Source of the DNA: an uncultured Lachnospiraceae bacterium
GTDB taxonomy: Bacteria > Bacillota > Clostridia > Lachnospirales > Lachnospiraceae
Reading direction: 5' to 3'
NCBI GenBank assembly: GCA_910580005.1
Contig: CAJTXH010000136.1
Coordinates: 1 to 6,403, forward strand
Length of the DNA stretch: 6,403 nt
In this document: in pieces, positions 1 to 5,423 of the stretch
Numbering within the stretch: the first letter of the stretch is position 1
Layout: each line of letters begins with the position of its first letter
Position numbers and translations under genes: made by a program
Notes under the pieces: generated by a model
What the model was told of the DNA's origin: nothing
Databases searched by the model: none
The model's input: only the letters and a program-made list of their open reading frames with translations

Positions 1-311
1 GTACGGCATACAATATCCGAATCAATCTCCACAAGCTCACCCTCACGGTTTTCTACTGCAAGCGAAAGTATATAATTTACATTCTGTTCTGTAATAACAT
101 TGCCACGTTTTGAAAGCTCCATAAGCTGCATAAGTATGCTTTCAGCCTGTTTTACACCAGCTTCCCCGCCAACAAGCTTAACAGCCCCGTTCCTTGCAAC
201 CATTGTGACATTTAAAGACTTTTCAATTTTTTTAATATTTATATCAAAACTTCCAAATATATTTCTCTCATGCTCAACTGGTATTTCTATTACCGTTTCC
301 ATTACTGACAT
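1..311 (-). CDS. phoH: PhoH-family ATPase, N-terminal part (cut by window edge)
   Basis: This is the first ~103 codons of a PhoH-like protein; the rest lies beyond the left edge. PhoH proteins are cytoplasmic P-loop ATPases, often encoded beside the RNase YbeY and the GTPase Era and thought to act in RNA metabolism. What is visible is the N-terminal, KH-like region that precedes the ATPase domain: an IFGSFD motif, NIKKIEKSLNV, then ARNGAVKLVGGEAGVKQAE and a helix leading to NVNYILSLA. The Walker motifs are not in the window, so the call rests on this N-terminal pattern and on position after yqfD. Three in-frame ATGs lie at 320, 311 and 302. I chose 311 because a TAAGGGG at 321-327 abuts the first ATG with no spacer but sits 9 nt before the second. 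The gap to the yqfD stop is 27 nt, so the two are probably co-transcribed. Confidence 0.85.
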   Translation of the reverse strand, partial: MSVMETVIEIPVEHERNIFGSFDINIKKIEKSLNVTMVARNGAVKLVGGEAGVKQAESILMQLMELSKRGNVITEQNVNYILSLAVENREGELVEIDSDIVCR

Positions 312-338
312 ATCCTTCATCCCCTTACGTCCAGTTAT

Positions 339-1556
339 TTATGCACGTTTCTTTCTTAACGTCCTGTATACAGCCTGTTCTTTCTGTACTTTTACATCAG
401 AATGTGCAATATAGCGCCCTCCAGATTTTTCTATAAAAAGCCTGGCATCTATAATTTTATACCCGTTCTTTTCCTGTTCATCCAGATAATATTTAAACCT
501 TTCATTTAAAAACCCCTTTGCCTCTTTGTCTGTATAATCCGCCTCAGTATTTTTTACCTCTGCAAAACACTGCCGCCAGAAATATACAGGAAACCTTTGT
601 GATAAATCCTTAAATATTTGTCCACCTTCACGAATTATATCACATTTCTTGTAAGTTTCCAAATTATTTAGCGGATTATAGAAAAAAACATTTGTACCAG
701 ACACAATAATATTATATAAATATTTCTTTCTTCCTGTATATTCCTTTTTAGAATATCTCTTTAACAGCTCATCTTCATATTTTTTAACACTTTCTATAAC
801 AACTTTCCCCTCTGCCCTTACACGCCTTTTTCTGACCAGTTCATCACCATCACCTGTAATCTTGTCAATTCCCGAAATAAGCACCTTATTTTTTTTAATT
901 TTGTCACCCGCCCTTACATTGGCTGTACCCCTGCTTGTAACAATAGAGATTACAGTACCCGCATCTTCCGCCACAAGGCTTGCAGGTGTTTTGTCTTCTT
1001 TATTTTCTTGTACAAGCTGTGCCTCTTTTAATTTTATTAATATCCTGCTTCCCCTTAATTCAACAGAAACCCAGCTGATATCATCAAAACTATGTCTTAA
1101 CTCTTCCCTGATTGTGCTGCATTCAACATCCCTTACTGCCATGCCACCATATACATTACGGCTGTCCAGGTATTTTAACAGGCTCTCCCTTGTATGTACT
1201 GACTGCCCTTCTATTGAAATCCCCCATATCCGGCTGGAAAGGAACATAAGCAGGAATATAAAAATTGCAACACCCACAAAAAAACTAAGGCGCCGGCGCA
1301 TCATTTCAATAACAAACGGAAAGCCTGACCTCTCTTTAACAACAGCCCACACCTTGCATTTCCTGGCAATAGGGCGCAGTTTGTAGAAATCTTTAAGGAA
1401 AATCCTGCAATAAAGCATATCTTCGCTATCATCATATCTTATAAGCCATAATTCAATGCCATGGTTACGGCAGAGATTTACAAACCTCCTGCTTCCGTAC
1501 CCTGTCACACGTATTAACAGATACCCCTTAAACCATCCTGCTACCTTATGTACCAT
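339..1556 (-). CDS. yqfD: Sporulation protein YqfD, single-pass membrane protein
   Basis: YqfD is a mother-cell sporulation protein conserved in endospore formers. In Bacillus it is made under sigma-E, and its loss affects engulfment and later forespore development. The protein is 405 aa, close to the ~398 aa of Bacillus YqfD. The N-terminal ~85 residues start VHKVAGWFKGYLLIRVTGYG and look cytoplasmic, ending in basic MMRRR. One membrane segment follows at about residues 90-107 (LSFFVGVAIFIFLLMFLSS). Next comes a POTRA/FtsQ-like stretch (about 111-180, starting WGISIEGQSV) and a region at about 195-232 (AEDAGTVISIVTSRGTANVRAGD with two central glycines) that resembles a lipoyl/barrel-sandwich fold; both fold readings are inference. 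The C-terminus is lysine and arginine rich (RTLRKKRA). A GTG at 1571 would extend the frame by 5 codons but lies inside the ribosome binding site, so I start at the ATG at 1556. It follows yqfC after 15 nt. Confidence 0.93.
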   Translation of the reverse strand: MVHKVAGWFKGYLLIRVTGYGSRRFVNLCRNHGIELWLIRYDDSEDMLYCRIFLKDFYKLRPIARKCKVWAVVKERSGFPFVIEMMRRRLSFFVGVAIFIFLLMFLSSRIWGISIEGQSVHTRESLLKYLDSRNVYGGMAVRDVECSTIREELRHSFDDISWVSVELRGSRILIKLKEAQLVQENKEDKTPASLVAEDAGTVISIVTSRGTANVRAGDKIKKNKVLISGIDKITGDGDELVRKRRVRAEGKVVIESVKKYEDELLKRYSKKEYTGRKKYLYNIIVSGTNVFFYNPLNNLETYKKCDIIREGGQIFKDLSQRFPVYFWRQCFAEVKNTEADYTDKEAKGFLNERFKYYLDEQEKNGYKIIDARLFIEKSGGRYIAHSDVKVQKEQAVYRTLRKKRA

Positions 1557-1562
1557 ATAAAG

Positions 1563-1569
1563 CCCCTCC
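1563..1569 (-). promoter_or_regulatory. Ribosome binding site that fixes the yqfD start
   Basis: GGAGGGG lies directly after the yqfC stop codon. Its GGAGG core is 8 nt before the ATG at 1556. The upstream in-frame GTG at 1571 overlaps this site and has no binding site of its own, so the ATG is preferred. Confidence 0.8.
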
Positions 1570-1571
1570 AC

Positions 1572-1910
1572 CTAGTGATACTCTATTGATTTTATATTGC
1601 CTGTAACACACATCCCATCCTCCCGGAAATATGCAATAACCAGTTTTTCGCCAATAATATGTATCCTGCATGTCTTTGTCTGTATTCTTACAATACAATC
1701 TGTATATTCGATAATGCTCCTGTAATTTTCAATACAAAACCTGTGTGTGCCATAACCTGTAAGGACTGGGGCTTTCGCAATAATATCCTCTGTCATGTTT
1801 AATTTTCTTGAAATCCGTTCTGCTATAACTGGTTCACCCATTGATGGCTTTACTGCAGGTTTTTTGCTGTGTTTATGCACTGATGGCTTATTCCTGTCCC
1901 TTTTAAGCAT
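1572..1910 (-). CDS. yqfC: Sporulation protein YqfC (YabP/YqfC family)
   Basis: A small protein of 112 aa in the YabP/YqfC family, found in endospore formers and encoded just before yqfD. In Bacillus the pair belongs to the sigma-E mother-cell regulon. The recognisable domain covers about residues 35-112: SRKLNMTEDI, then APVLTGYGTHRFCIENYRSI, then a run of short beta strands with IHIIGEKLVIAYF and a final GNIKSIEYH. The first ~30 residues are a basic, proline-rich tail (MLKRDRNKPSVHKHSKKPAV). Bacillus YqfC is about 93 aa, so this tail looks like an extension. The ATG at 1910 has a near-perfect AGGAGGT at 1916-1922, 5 nt away. It is the first gene of the yqfC-yqfD-phoH set and is divergent from the DUF1836 gene. 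There is no signal peptide or membrane segment. Confidence 0.92.
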   Translation of the reverse strand: MLKRDRNKPSVHKHSKKPAVKPSMGEPVIAERISRKLNMTEDIIAKAPVLTGYGTHRFCIENYRSIIEYTDCIVRIQTKTCRIHIIGEKLVIAYFREDGMCVTGNIKSIEYH

Positions 1911-1940
1911 CTGTTACCTCCTGGCATAAAGGCTTCATAT

Positions 1941-1949
1941 TAGTCTATG
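1941..1949 (-). promoter_or_regulatory. Possible sigma-E-type -10 element for yqfC
   Basis: On the minus strand this reads CATAGACTA, which fits the sigma-E -10 pattern CATAnAnT. It lies about 30 nt before the yqfC ATG, leaving a short leader that carries the AGGAGGT site. I see no convincing sigma-E -35 (ATA-rich) about 14 nt upstream, where the sequence is GGCAGAT. The call therefore rests on the -10, the position and the known regulon of yqfC/yqfD. Confidence 0.35.
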
Positions 1950-1984
1950 CACAAACAGAAGCATCTGCCACTATATTTATTTTC

Positions 1985-2012
1985 TTGCCATCTTAAAAAA
2001 TTATGGTATAAT
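1985..2012 (+). promoter_or_regulatory. Sigma-A promoter for the DUF1836 gene
   Basis: TTGCCA (1985-1990; 5 of 6 to consensus), a 16-bp spacer, then TATAAT (2007-2012; 6 of 6) preceded by TGG, giving an extended -10 TGnTATAAT. The start of transcription would be near 2019, leaving a leader of about 50 nt before the gene at 2071. This is a strong housekeeping-type promoter, so the gene is likely expressed in vegetative cells. Confidence 0.75.
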
Positions 2013-2070
2013 TACCTGTAAAGATTTTCACCTTTGCAACAGCCATCCTGTTATATTATAGAAAGGAATA

Positions 2071-2682
2071 ATGACAATTATGCATGAAAAGTACAACAAA
2101 GAAATATTAGGCTTAATCAGAAGCATGCAAAATATAGATTATATAAGCCCTGAAGACATACCTGGAATTGATTTGTATATGGACCAGGTTACAACCTTTA
2201 TGGATGAGCATTTAAAATCATCCAAAAGGTTTGATGATGATAAAATCCTTACCAAAACTATGATTAACAACTATACCAAAAACAACCTTCTTCCTCCTCC
2301 TGATAAGAAAAAATACACAAAAGAGCATATGCATCTTCTTATATTTATATACTATTTTAAAAATTTCCTTGCTATAAATGATATTAAAAGTGTGCTTGAC
2401 CCTGTAACAAAAAAATTTTTCAAATCAGAAGACGGACGCAATTTAGAAAGCTTATATAAAGAAATTGTAGAACTTGCACAGGAAAATGTAGACTCCCAGT
2501 TACGTGATATTATACGTAAATTGAAAAAATCAAATGAAATATATGCAGATATAAAAGACCATGAAGAACAGAAAATTTTATCAAGGTTTGCATTTATATG
2601 CATGTTAAGTTTTGATGTATGGGTTAAAAAGAATATTATTGAAAATATAATTGATGATACATTTGGCAAGAAAAAAAGCTAA
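2071..2682 (+). CDS. DUF1836 domain protein, putative DNA-binding regulator
   Basis: A soluble protein of 203 aa matching the DUF1836 family, found mainly in Firmicutes and of unproven function. The diagnostic stretch is at about residues 59-110: ILTKTMINNYTKNNLLPPP, then KKYTKEHMHLLIFIYYFK, then LAINDIKSVLD. This pattern (TK..INNY.....L.PPP..KKY....L..I......I.DI...L) resembles the winged-helix reader head of MerR-type regulators, so a DNA-binding role is a reasonable inference. The remaining ~90 residues are helical, charged and without membrane segments. It is the only plus-strand gene here. Its GC by hand count is about 28%, against about 38-47% in sampled lines of scpA. The ribosome binding site GAAAGGA (2061-2067) is only 3 nt from the ATG at 2071 and 12 nt from the in-frame ATG at 2080, so the true start may be 2080 (200 aa). 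Confidence 0.88.
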   Translation: MTIMHEKYNKEILGLIRSMQNIDYISPEDIPGIDLYMDQVTTFMDEHLKSSKRFDDDKILTKTMINNYTKNNLLPPPDKKKYTKEHMHLLIFIYYFKNFLAINDIKSVLDPVTKKFFKSEDGRNLESLYKEIVELAQENVDSQLRDIIRKLKKSNEIYADIKDHEEQKILSRFAFICMLSFDVWVKKNIIENIIDDTFGKKKS

Positions 2683-2748
2683 AAACAGCTTCACCAGGCA
2701 ATACCCAAAACCGCCGCTTAAAAAGCATACTGTTAAAGGTTTTGCCTG
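2671..2748. terminator. Inverted repeat between convergent genes, probable bidirectional terminator
   Basis: CAGGCAATACC (2695-2705) pairs with GGTTTTGCCTG (2738-2748) with one mismatch across a 32-nt loop. The loop holds a small hairpin, GCTT-AAA-AAGC (2716-2726). On the minus strand a second weak hairpin, AAGCT-GTTTTT-AGCTT (2691-2676), is followed by a T run at 2675-2671; this would serve the PHP gene but overlaps the last codons of the DUF1836 gene. On the plus strand the main stem is followed only by ATTT, so it is not a classic intrinsic terminator. Position between two gene ends is the main support. Confidence 0.4.
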
Positions 2749-2759
2749 ATTTAAATGAA

Positions 2760-3473
2760 TTAATTATTTCCAATATACCCATACAATTTATCTATAGAAG
2801 TATTTATTACAAGTTCTTCTGGAAATTCCGCTTTTGCAATTATATCTCTGGCACGTCCAAAGTTTCCAACTTCCTCTTCAATATGTGCATCACTTCCAAT
2901 TACCACAGGCTGCCCATATTTCTTGCAGAACTTTAACATTTCAAAATCATTAGCTTCTGTATCTTTACGGAACCCCTCTGGATTAAGCGAAGCATTATTA
3001 ACTTCAAGAAGCACATGGTTTTCCTTTGCTGCAAGCACAAGTTTTTCCATATCTACAGGAAACCTGCCATCATCAGGATGTCCTATAATATCCACATATG
3101 GGTTTTCCATTGCCTTTATATAAGCATTTAAATTTTGTTCTGCCGTTGCTTCCTTATAGCATGGCGGATGTATGCTTGCAATACCTATATCAAGTCCTTT
3201 AAGTATATGTTCTTCTAAATCAAGCCCACCGTCTGTATTAATAATATTCAGTTCTGCACCAAAAAGCAGCTTTATGCCATATTTTTCACGCTTCAATGCC
3301 CTGAAATTAAGAAAATACATATATGAACTAGAACCTGGCATTGCAGGTGCATGGTCAGTAATTGCAAGCAGCTTAAGCCCCTTATCTGCTGCGCTCCTTG
3401 CCATTTCATTTATAGTATTATAAGCATGTCCGCTTGCTATCGTGTGTGTATGTGTATCAAGTATTAAATCCAT
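2760..3473 (-). CDS. PHP-domain metallophosphatase, YcdX type
   Basis: A cytosolic PHP-family hydrolase of 237 aa, close in length to E. coli YcdX (245 aa), which binds three zinc ions and hydrolyses phosphate esters; the substrate here is unknown. The ligand pattern is complete and in YcdX spacing: H8 and H10 (DTHTHT), H16 (SGHAY), H41 (ITDHAP), E74 (FGAE), H102 (SIHPP), H132 (GHPDD), D195 and H197 (GSDAH). The protein should therefore be an active metalloenzyme rather than a polymerase-type or histidinol-phosphatase PHP domain. It starts with an ATG 1 nt after the scpB stop, with its binding site GAAGGG inside the last scpB codons, so translation is likely coupled to scpB. It is the last gene of the obg-scpAB block and ends facing the DUF1836 gene. 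Confidence 0.92.
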   Translation of the reverse strand: MDLILDTHTHTIASGHAYNTINEMARSAADKGLKLLAITDHAPAMPGSSSYMYFLNFRALKREKYGIKLLFGAELNIINTDGGLDLEEHILKGLDIGIASIHPPCYKEATAEQNLNAYIKAMENPYVDIIGHPDDGRFPVDMEKLVLAAKENHVLLEVNNASLNPEGFRKDTEANDFEMLKFCKKYGQPVVIGSDAHIEEEVGNFGRARDIIAKAEFPEELVINTSIDKLYGYIGNN

Positions 3474-3474
3474 A

Positions 3475-4053
3475 TTACCCTTCTTTCTGCCAAAGCGTGC
3501 GCTGTGCTTCCTGCTGTGCTTCCTGTTTAAAATCCTCTATTTTATCAGGGGTTATAACTGGCAGCCCTTCAACCGACTCTATTCCAAAATTCCTTAAAAA
3601 CTCCTCCGTGGTTGCAAACAACACAGGTCTTCCAGGTGCATCAAGCCTTCCAGTTTCGCACACCAGGTTATATTCTACCAGCTTATTAACTGCATGGTCT
3701 GATTTTACACCACGTATATGTTCTATTTCTATCTTTGTAACTGGCTGCTTATACGCAATTATAGCAAGCGTTTCAAGAAGTACATCTGTAAGGACATGTT
3801 TTTCTGGCACATGTACAATTTTAACCAGGGTATCATACATCTCTGTCTTTGTACACATCTGGAATGCACCATCAAGCTCAATAATCTGTATCCCCCGGTC
3901 TTCTGCCATGTACTTATCCATCATATTCCTGGCAACACGCCTGCATGTATCTTCATCCTGTCCTGTAGCCGCTGCAATCCTGCCAGTGCTTACTGCCTCA
4001 CCCATAGTAAAAAGAATTGCCTCAATCCTTGCTTCCAGCTCTGAAAGTGTCAT
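3475..4053 (-). CDS. scpB: Segregation and condensation protein B (ScpB)
   Basis: ScpB is the kite subunit of the SMC-ScpAB condensin. It acts as a dimer of tandem winged-helix proteins that grips the middle of ScpA and supports chromosome compaction and segregation. The protein is 192 aa (Bacillus ScpB is 197). The first winged helix spans about residues 1-80 (SELEARIEAILFTMGEAVS, then FQMCTKTEMYD). The second spans about 85-160 and carries the hallmark LETLAIIAYKQPVTKIEIEH (93-112), then GRLDAPGRPVLFATTEEFL. The tail is glutamine/glutamate rich with a QEAQ-QEAQ duplication. An ATG at 4080 would give 201 aa, but the ATG at 4053 is preferred: it overlaps the scpA stop as ATGA, has GGGGG 6 nt upstream, and gives the usual family start. 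Confidence 0.95.
   Translation of the reverse strand: MTLSELEARIEAILFTMGEAVSTGRIAAATGQDEDTCRRVARNMMDKYMAEDRGIQIIELDGAFQMCTKTEMYDTLVKIVHVPEKHVLTDVLLETLAIIAYKQPVTKIEIEHIRGVKSDHAVNKLVEYNLVCETGRLDAPGRPVLFATTEEFLRNFGIESVEGLPVITPDKIEDFKQEAQQEAQRTLWQKEG
3501..3525. repeat. 12-bp tandem repeat inside scpB 3' end
   Basis: The unit CTGTGCTTCCTG occurs twice back to back (3502-3513 and 3514-3525), and the period-12 match extends one base to the left. On the coding strand it encodes QEAQ-QEAQ (residues 177-184 of the 192-aa form) in the C-terminal tail of ScpB, beyond the second winged helix. It is in frame, so a change in copy number would not break the gene. Confidence 0.9.
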
Positions 4054-4802
4054 AAAAAACCCCCAGTATATGTAATCCATATATCATCAAAAATATTTTC
4101 CTGTACTATCTCAAGCTTTCCTGCCTTCATAAGTTCCAGTATCCCAAGAAACGTAACAATTACAACTGTCTTGCCTGCATCTTCTTCAAGCATTGTCCTG
4201 AAACTGAACTGCCCATGCACAGAAGCATATTCTTCAATATATACCATGCGTTGTTCAACACTCACTGTCTCTTTTTTTATCTCGCCAAACTTGCTTCTTA
4301 CAGGGTCAATTTTATCAATCTGTTTTCTCATTACGCTGTCAAAAACATGTTTCAGCCTGCTAAGAGTAATTCCAGATAAAAGTTCACCCGGATTAACTTC
4401 CTGTTTATAAGACGCTATTCCATCTGGAAGCGTTTTCCCCTTAAAAAGCTGCATAGATGCACCTGTCTGTAAATCCTTAAGCCCAAGTGACGCATACTTA
4501 TATTTCTTATACTCTAGCAGCCTTTCCACAAGCTCCTCCCTTGGGTCTGTTTCCTCTTCCCCGTTGTCTGCAGGTGCAGGAAGAAGCATTTTAGACTTTA
4601 TTTTAAGCAGGGTTGCTGCCATTACAAGAAATTCACTCATAATATCCATATCTTTATTTCCCATCTGGGAAATAATATCCATATACTGCTCTGTAATTTC
4701 CACTATTGGTATATCAAAAATATTAATTTTATTCTTCTCTATAAGATGAAGCAGCAAATCAAGCGGCCCGTCAAATACATCCAGCTTTACAGGAATACCC
4801 AT
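4050..4802 (-). CDS. scpA: Segregation and condensation protein A (ScpA, kleisin)
   Basis: ScpA is the kleisin that bridges the two heads of the SMC dimer and binds a ScpB dimer, forming the bacterial condensin on the nucleoid. The protein is 250 aa, the usual length. The N-terminus has the family signature FDGPLDLLLHLI (residues 10-21) and IFDIPIVEITEQY, in the helical part that contacts the SMC neck. EFLVMAATLLKIKSKMLLP is at 57-75. The acidic segment GEEETDPREEL begins the ScpB-binding middle. The C-terminal winged helix, which contacts the SMC cap, carries TVVIVTFLGILELMKAGKL and ends near IFDDIWI. The ATG at 4802 has AAAGGAG (4810-4816) 7 nt upstream. It follows the M50-like gene after 15 nt and overlaps scpB by ATGA, consistent with fixed-ratio synthesis of the two subunits. 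Confidence 0.96.
   Translation of the reverse strand: MGIPVKLDVFDGPLDLLLHLIEKNKINIFDIPIVEITEQYMDIISQMGNKDMDIMSEFLVMAATLLKIKSKMLLPAPADNGEEETDPREELVERLLEYKKYKYASLGLKDLQTGASMQLFKGKTLPDGIASYKQEVNPGELLSGITLSRLKHVFDSVMRKQIDKIDPVRSKFGEIKKETVSVEQRMVYIEEYASVHGQFSFRTMLEEDAGKTVVIVTFLGILELMKAGKLEIVQENIFDDIWITYTGGFL
4060..4064 (-). promoter_or_regulatory. Ribosome binding site deciding the scpB start
   Basis: GGGGG followed by six T and then ATG at 4053. It can pair with the anti-SD CCUCC with one G-U wobble. Together with the ATGA overlap with the scpA stop it supports this start over the ATG at 4080. Confidence 0.6.
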
Positions 4803-4817
4803 GTATTTTCTCCTTTA

Positions 4818-5387
4818 TTATAAGATTAGCCTGAGAAGCCTTATACAGCCATAGTGGATTATGTCAAACATCAAAGCTAATATAAATATAAGCTTTATTG
4901 CAGAATCTGCCTTTATTACCTGAAGGTAATGCCTTGCTGACAGCCCCGCTATTACAAGCCCCATGTCAAATGTAGACACAGGGAACATATTAGCAATAAA
5001 CATATCAAAACTAAGGATTGACATATACTGCCAGAATACAGCAACAGGATAAGAAGACAGGCGTCCTGTCTTTATCACAGCTACACTTAAAATAAACAGA
5101 AGCAGCAGCACAGTAAAACCTGTTACCCCAAGCACCATATTGGTCTTTTTGTCCCTTATCCTGAATAAATGGGGTTTGGAAAAAGGTACAAAACATGTTA
5201 CCGAAAGCAGCAGGCCCAAAGGGTCAATATATCTCCACATAGCCAGTATGCTGTTATTATGGCTTGCCTCCTGCCCCTGTATCTTACGCACACAAAGATA
5301 TACTACAGATTTTGTAAGTTCATGTATTACCATTATTAAAGCAGCAGCAATAATGCATATTGGAATTTCTAATGCAATCTCTTTCAC
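4818..5387 (-). CDS. M50/site-2-protease-like membrane protein with broken zinc motif
   Basis: A hydrophobic protein of 189 aa with about four to five membrane segments, resembling the short site-2 protease (M50) proteins often encoded just before scpA in Clostridia. Three motifs line up with that family. The first, in the first membrane segment, is HELTK (residues 22-26), where active enzymes have HExxH. The second is YIDPLGLL (53-60), matching the usual DPLG motif. The third is NMFPVSTFDMG (133-143), matching NxxPxxxLDG and keeping the aspartate ligand. The second histidine is replaced by lysine, so zinc binding is doubtful and this is probably a non-catalytic homologue. No frameshift or internal stop is seen. 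The start is a GTG at 5387 with TAAGGAG 6 nt upstream. It sits 36 nt after obg and 15 nt before scpA. A specific role in condensin function is not implied by the sequence. Confidence 0.75.
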   Translation of the reverse strand: MKEIALEIPICIIAAALIMVIHELTKSVVYLCVRKIQGQEASHNNSILAMWRYIDPLGLLLSVTCFVPFSKPHLFRIRDKKTNMVLGVTGFTVLLLLFILSVAVIKTGRLSSYPVAVFWQYMSILSFDMFIANMFPVSTFDMGLVIAGLSARHYLQVIKADSAIKLIFILALMFDIIHYGCIRLLRLIL

Positions 5388-5393
5388 GTGGCA

Positions 5394-5400
5394 CTCCTTA
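5394..5400 (-). promoter_or_regulatory. Ribosome binding site for the GTG start of the M50-like gene
   Basis: TAAGGAG lies 6 nt before GTG at 5387. The strength and spacing of this site support the GTG as the true start, since there is no nearby ATG. Confidence 0.75.
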
Positions 5401-5423
5401 ATTAAAGTTATTATTGTTTACTA

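Noticed and set aside
318..320. First in-frame ATG as the phoH start
   Set aside because: It directly abuts TAAGGGG with no spacer, so initiation there is unlikely; the ATG at 311 is better placed.
862..1386. Open frame of 174 codons on the plus strand opposite yqfD
   Set aside because: It lies wholly within the well-supported yqfD gene, with low-complexity Ser/Leu/Thr composition and no domain.
1569..1571. GTG start for yqfD giving 410 aa
   Set aside because: The GTG is part of the GGTGGAGGGG ribosome binding site region; the ATG at 1556 has ideal spacing to it.
3434..4075. Long open frame of 213 codons on the plus strand opposite scpB
   Set aside because: It is fully antisense to scpB and the PHP start, is rich in Ser, Cys and Ile as expected from a mirrored frame, has no recognisable domain and no good ribosome binding site.
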